Shown in pieces: positions 3,630 to 5,084 of a stretch of 5,084 nucleotides of DNA. Numbering within the stretch: the first letter of the stretch is position 1; the number at the start of each line of letters is the position of its first letter. This DNA comes from JAFGCN01 sp964547015 (GTDB lineage: Archaea > Aenigmatarchaeota > Aenigmatarchaeia > QMZS01), in assembly GCA_964547015.1 (NCBI GenBank), contig CAZJKT010000030.1:1-5084 (forward strand). The letters are read 5' to 3'. Both the position numbers and the translations under genes were made by a program. The notes beneath the pieces are model-generated. The model worked only from the letters and a program-made list of their open reading frames with translations, did not search any database and had not been told where the DNA came from.

Positions 3630-4928
3630 ATGGTCGCCACTCTAAGGAGCAGGGCTTACTTTGAACTGATTTTCGGGCTGATGATGTGCTCGATGATGTG
3701 CCCCACGATGGCGCTCGACATCGAGTCAAATGTGCTTGTCGAGAGGTTCCTAAATCAGGACCCTGACCCCGCAGAGCCGGGAGAATACCTTGAGCTTCGC
3801 TGGAAGGTCGAGAAATATGGAAATAGTGTGATGGAGGGCATCACCTATACGCTAGATATTGATTACCCGTTCTACTTTGACTCAAGCGACAACCCAACAA
3901 AATTTCTTGGGAACTGGCAGGGATTTTCTGATAAGGATGAATATTACACGCTTTATTATAAGATTCTGGTTGACGAAAACGCCTTGGGGGGCAATTACAA
4001 TGTGCGGCTTCGGCTAAATACTACCTCAGGCAACGCTGAGGCGATAAAGGGATACACAATTCGTGTGGGCGAGAAAACAAGCCCGGAATTCGTGATTGGG
4101 CTGCTTACAACTTCTCCCAAAAAGCTCTCAGGCGACATTGACGAAGCGGAAATCAGCGTGGAAATTGCAAACATCGGAGACGAAGACGCCCAGAACGTCG
4201 TGCTTGAAGTCGAGTTTCCGGAGGGTTTTGAGCCATCCTATAGCTACTCAGACCGGGCGGTGCTTGGGACAATTGAGGATGGAAGCGCAAAGACCGCGAC
4301 ATTTTATGTTGACATTGACCGGCTTGTTGAGGCGAAAGTCCACCTTGCAGAACTCAAAATAACCTACAAGGAGGCAAATGACGACAAAAACGAGCTAAAG
4401 ACAATTTCACTGCCTTTGGAGCTTCCCATAATGGAAAAGCCACTTCTTGATATCAAAAAGGTCTGGACAGTTCCTGAAACCATCCTGCCGGGAGATTCTG
4501 TTGAAATCTGGCTTGAAATCGAAAACTCCGGGGGAAAAGAGGCAGAATCAGTCTCAATTCGGGGATTCAAGGACTCATCCCAGCCGTTTGACTTCAGCGA
4601 AAAGTCCGACTTCATAGGGCGGCTCAAGAAAGGCGAATCCTCTGAGGCGATGCTAAAAATTGATGTTGATTCTGACGCTCCGGGGAAAAATTATCTTATA
4701 GATATTGAAATACGCGCAATTAGCGGGGCAGAGGTTATTCTCGAAAAAAAGACAATTTCGTTCCATATATCAGACCGAAACCGGGAGATGCCTGGATTAA
4801 TCAGCAGTAAGCTCTTGTATATCCTGGCGGGTATTGCAATTCTATTCTTCATCATACATTCTGTTTTCCCGGATATCTTCAATATGAAATCCTCCAAAAA
4901 TCAGAGAAGCTCTAAAATAAAAAAATAA
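3630..4928 (+). CDS. Exported, membrane-anchored Ig-like protein (COG1361/CARDB type)
   Basis: This 432-aa protein has a signal peptide (Arg6/Arg8, hydrophobic core about 11-24, likely cleavage after Ala28 in PTMALD). Three tandem beta-sandwich domains of the COG1361 'S-layer domain-like'/CARDB kind follow. Repeat 1 (about 32-147) opens with PGEYLELRWKVEKYGNS, repeat 2 (150-268) has AEISVEIANIGDEDAQNVVL, and repeat 3 (272-380) has PGDSVEIWLEIENSGGKEAESV. Each shows the family pattern of a strand, 'ENxG', then 'A.(N/S)V'. A C-terminal TM helix (about 395-413) precedes a Lys/Ser-rich cytosolic tail, so the body faces outside. One N-glycosylation sequon is present (Asn130). It lies 7 bp after the RND genes and is probably co-transcribed. 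Such proteins often accompany archaeal RND exporters; a role as accessory or surface-tethering partner is inferred. Confidence 0.85.
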   Translation: MVATLRSRAYFELIFGLMMCSMMCPTMALDIESNVLVERFLNQDPDPAEPGEYLELRWKVEKYGNSVMEGITYTLDIDYPFYFDSSDNPTKFLGNWQGFSDKDEYYTLYYKILVDENALGGNYNVRLRLNTTSGNAEAIKGYTIRVGEKTSPEFVIGLLTTSPKKLSGDIDEAEISVEIANIGDEDAQNVVLEVEFPEGFEPSYSYSDRAVLGTIEDGSAKTATFYVDIDRLVEAKVHLAELKITYKEANDDKNELKTISLPLELPIMEKPLLDIKKVWTVPETILPGDSVEIWLEIENSGGKEAESVSIRGFKDSSQPFDFSEKSDFIGRLKKGESSEAMLKIDVDSDAPGKNYLIDIEIRAISGAEVILEKKTISFHISDRNREMPGLISSKLLYILAGIAILFFIIHSVFPDIFNMKSSKNQRSSKIKK

Positions 4929-5035
4929 TCCCTAATGAAGCATATGTTCCGGAAGGCAATAATCCCCTGTAGTTTTGCCCTGCTTAAAAATATCAATAAG
5001 GTTTAAAATAAGTTTTAATATTGCCCATCTATATT
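4929..5035 (+). other. Intergenic region after the RND operon
   Basis: This 107-bp gap holds short palindromes, CATATG (4941-4946) and TTCCGGAA (4947-4954), and a weak 5-bp pairing GGCAA (4955-4959) with TTGCC (4975-4979). There is no long T-run, so no clear terminator is visible. The last part carries the promoter of the next gene. Confidence 0.4.
5002..5010 (+). promoter_or_regulatory. TATA box for the gene starting at 5036
   Basis: TTTAAAATA is centred about 30 bp before the ATG at 5036. No Shine-Dalgarno sequence precedes that ATG, so a leaderless transcript is likely. This marks a separate transcription unit from the RND operon. Confidence 0.5.
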
Positions 5036-5084
5036 ATGGTTATCGAGTCATTGTTTGACCCGTGCACAATAAGAAGGCACCCTT
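5036..5084 (+). CDS. Start of a gene, possibly SpoIIM/DUF95-like membrane protein (partial)
   Basis: The frame opens MVIESLFDPCTIRRHP and continues past the window edge. The opening M-V-(I/L)-E-S-L-(I/F)-x-P...(R/K)xHP resembles, from memory, the N-terminus of archaeal stage II sporulation protein M (SpoIIM/DUF95) family membrane proteins, where this short cytosolic stretch precedes the first TM helix. Sixteen residues cannot prove it. In archaea this family has nothing to do with sporulation and is thought to act in membrane or envelope processes. The leaderless promoter at 5002-5010 supports the start. Confidence 0.55.
   Translation, partial: MVIESLFDPCTIRRHP

Noticed and set aside
3317..3729. 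Minus-strand frames of 107 and 135 codons opposite the RND/COG1361 boundary
   Set aside because: They are antisense to two clearly coding genes, overlap one another in different frames, and have no recognisable motif.

Overview
The window looks archaeal, most likely from a DPANN-type lineage; Micrarchaeota/ARMAN-like or Diapherotrites-like relatives are guesses. The reasons are: TATA-like boxes about 26-32 bp upstream of starts that mostly lack Shine-Dalgarno sequences (leaderless style), a tRNA gene interrupted by two introns bounded by bulge-helix-bulge (BHB) motifs and lacking an encoded CCA, and an HAE3-type RND/MMPL exporter next to a COG1361-type exported Ig-like protein. No database search was possible, so family names rest on motif recognition.

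Layout. Bases 1-334 hold no convincing gene. They contain two good TATA-like boxes, a dense set of inverted repeats (about 161-330) and a doubtful 54-codon ORF. A small minus-strand gene (335-520, about 61 aa, unknown function) stands head-to-head with a 147-aa plus-strand gene (533-976) that appears to be a conserved hypothetical protein. The TATA box of the second gene lies inside the coding part of the first.

Bases 1044-1230 encode tRNA-Gly(UCC). It is 71 nt when mature but 187 nt in the genome, because of a 21-nt intron at position 29/30 and a 95-nt intron at position 59/60 in the T loop. Both junctions can be placed by BHB geometry read directly from the sequence. This is the most remarkable object in the window and is easily missed, since the gene looks broken to a simple cloverleaf scan.

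Bases 1278-4928 form a tight plus-strand operon. Two half-size RND/MMPL subunits (390 and 391 aa) are joined by an ATGA stop/start overlap and together match one full-length exporter. They are followed 7 bp later by a 432-aa signal-peptide, Ig-like, C-terminally membrane-anchored protein. The inferred picture is a heteromeric envelope exporter with a surface-exposed partner. A new leaderless transcription unit begins at 5036; its first 16 residues resemble the N-terminus of archaeal SpoIIM/DUF95-family membrane proteins and it runs off the window.
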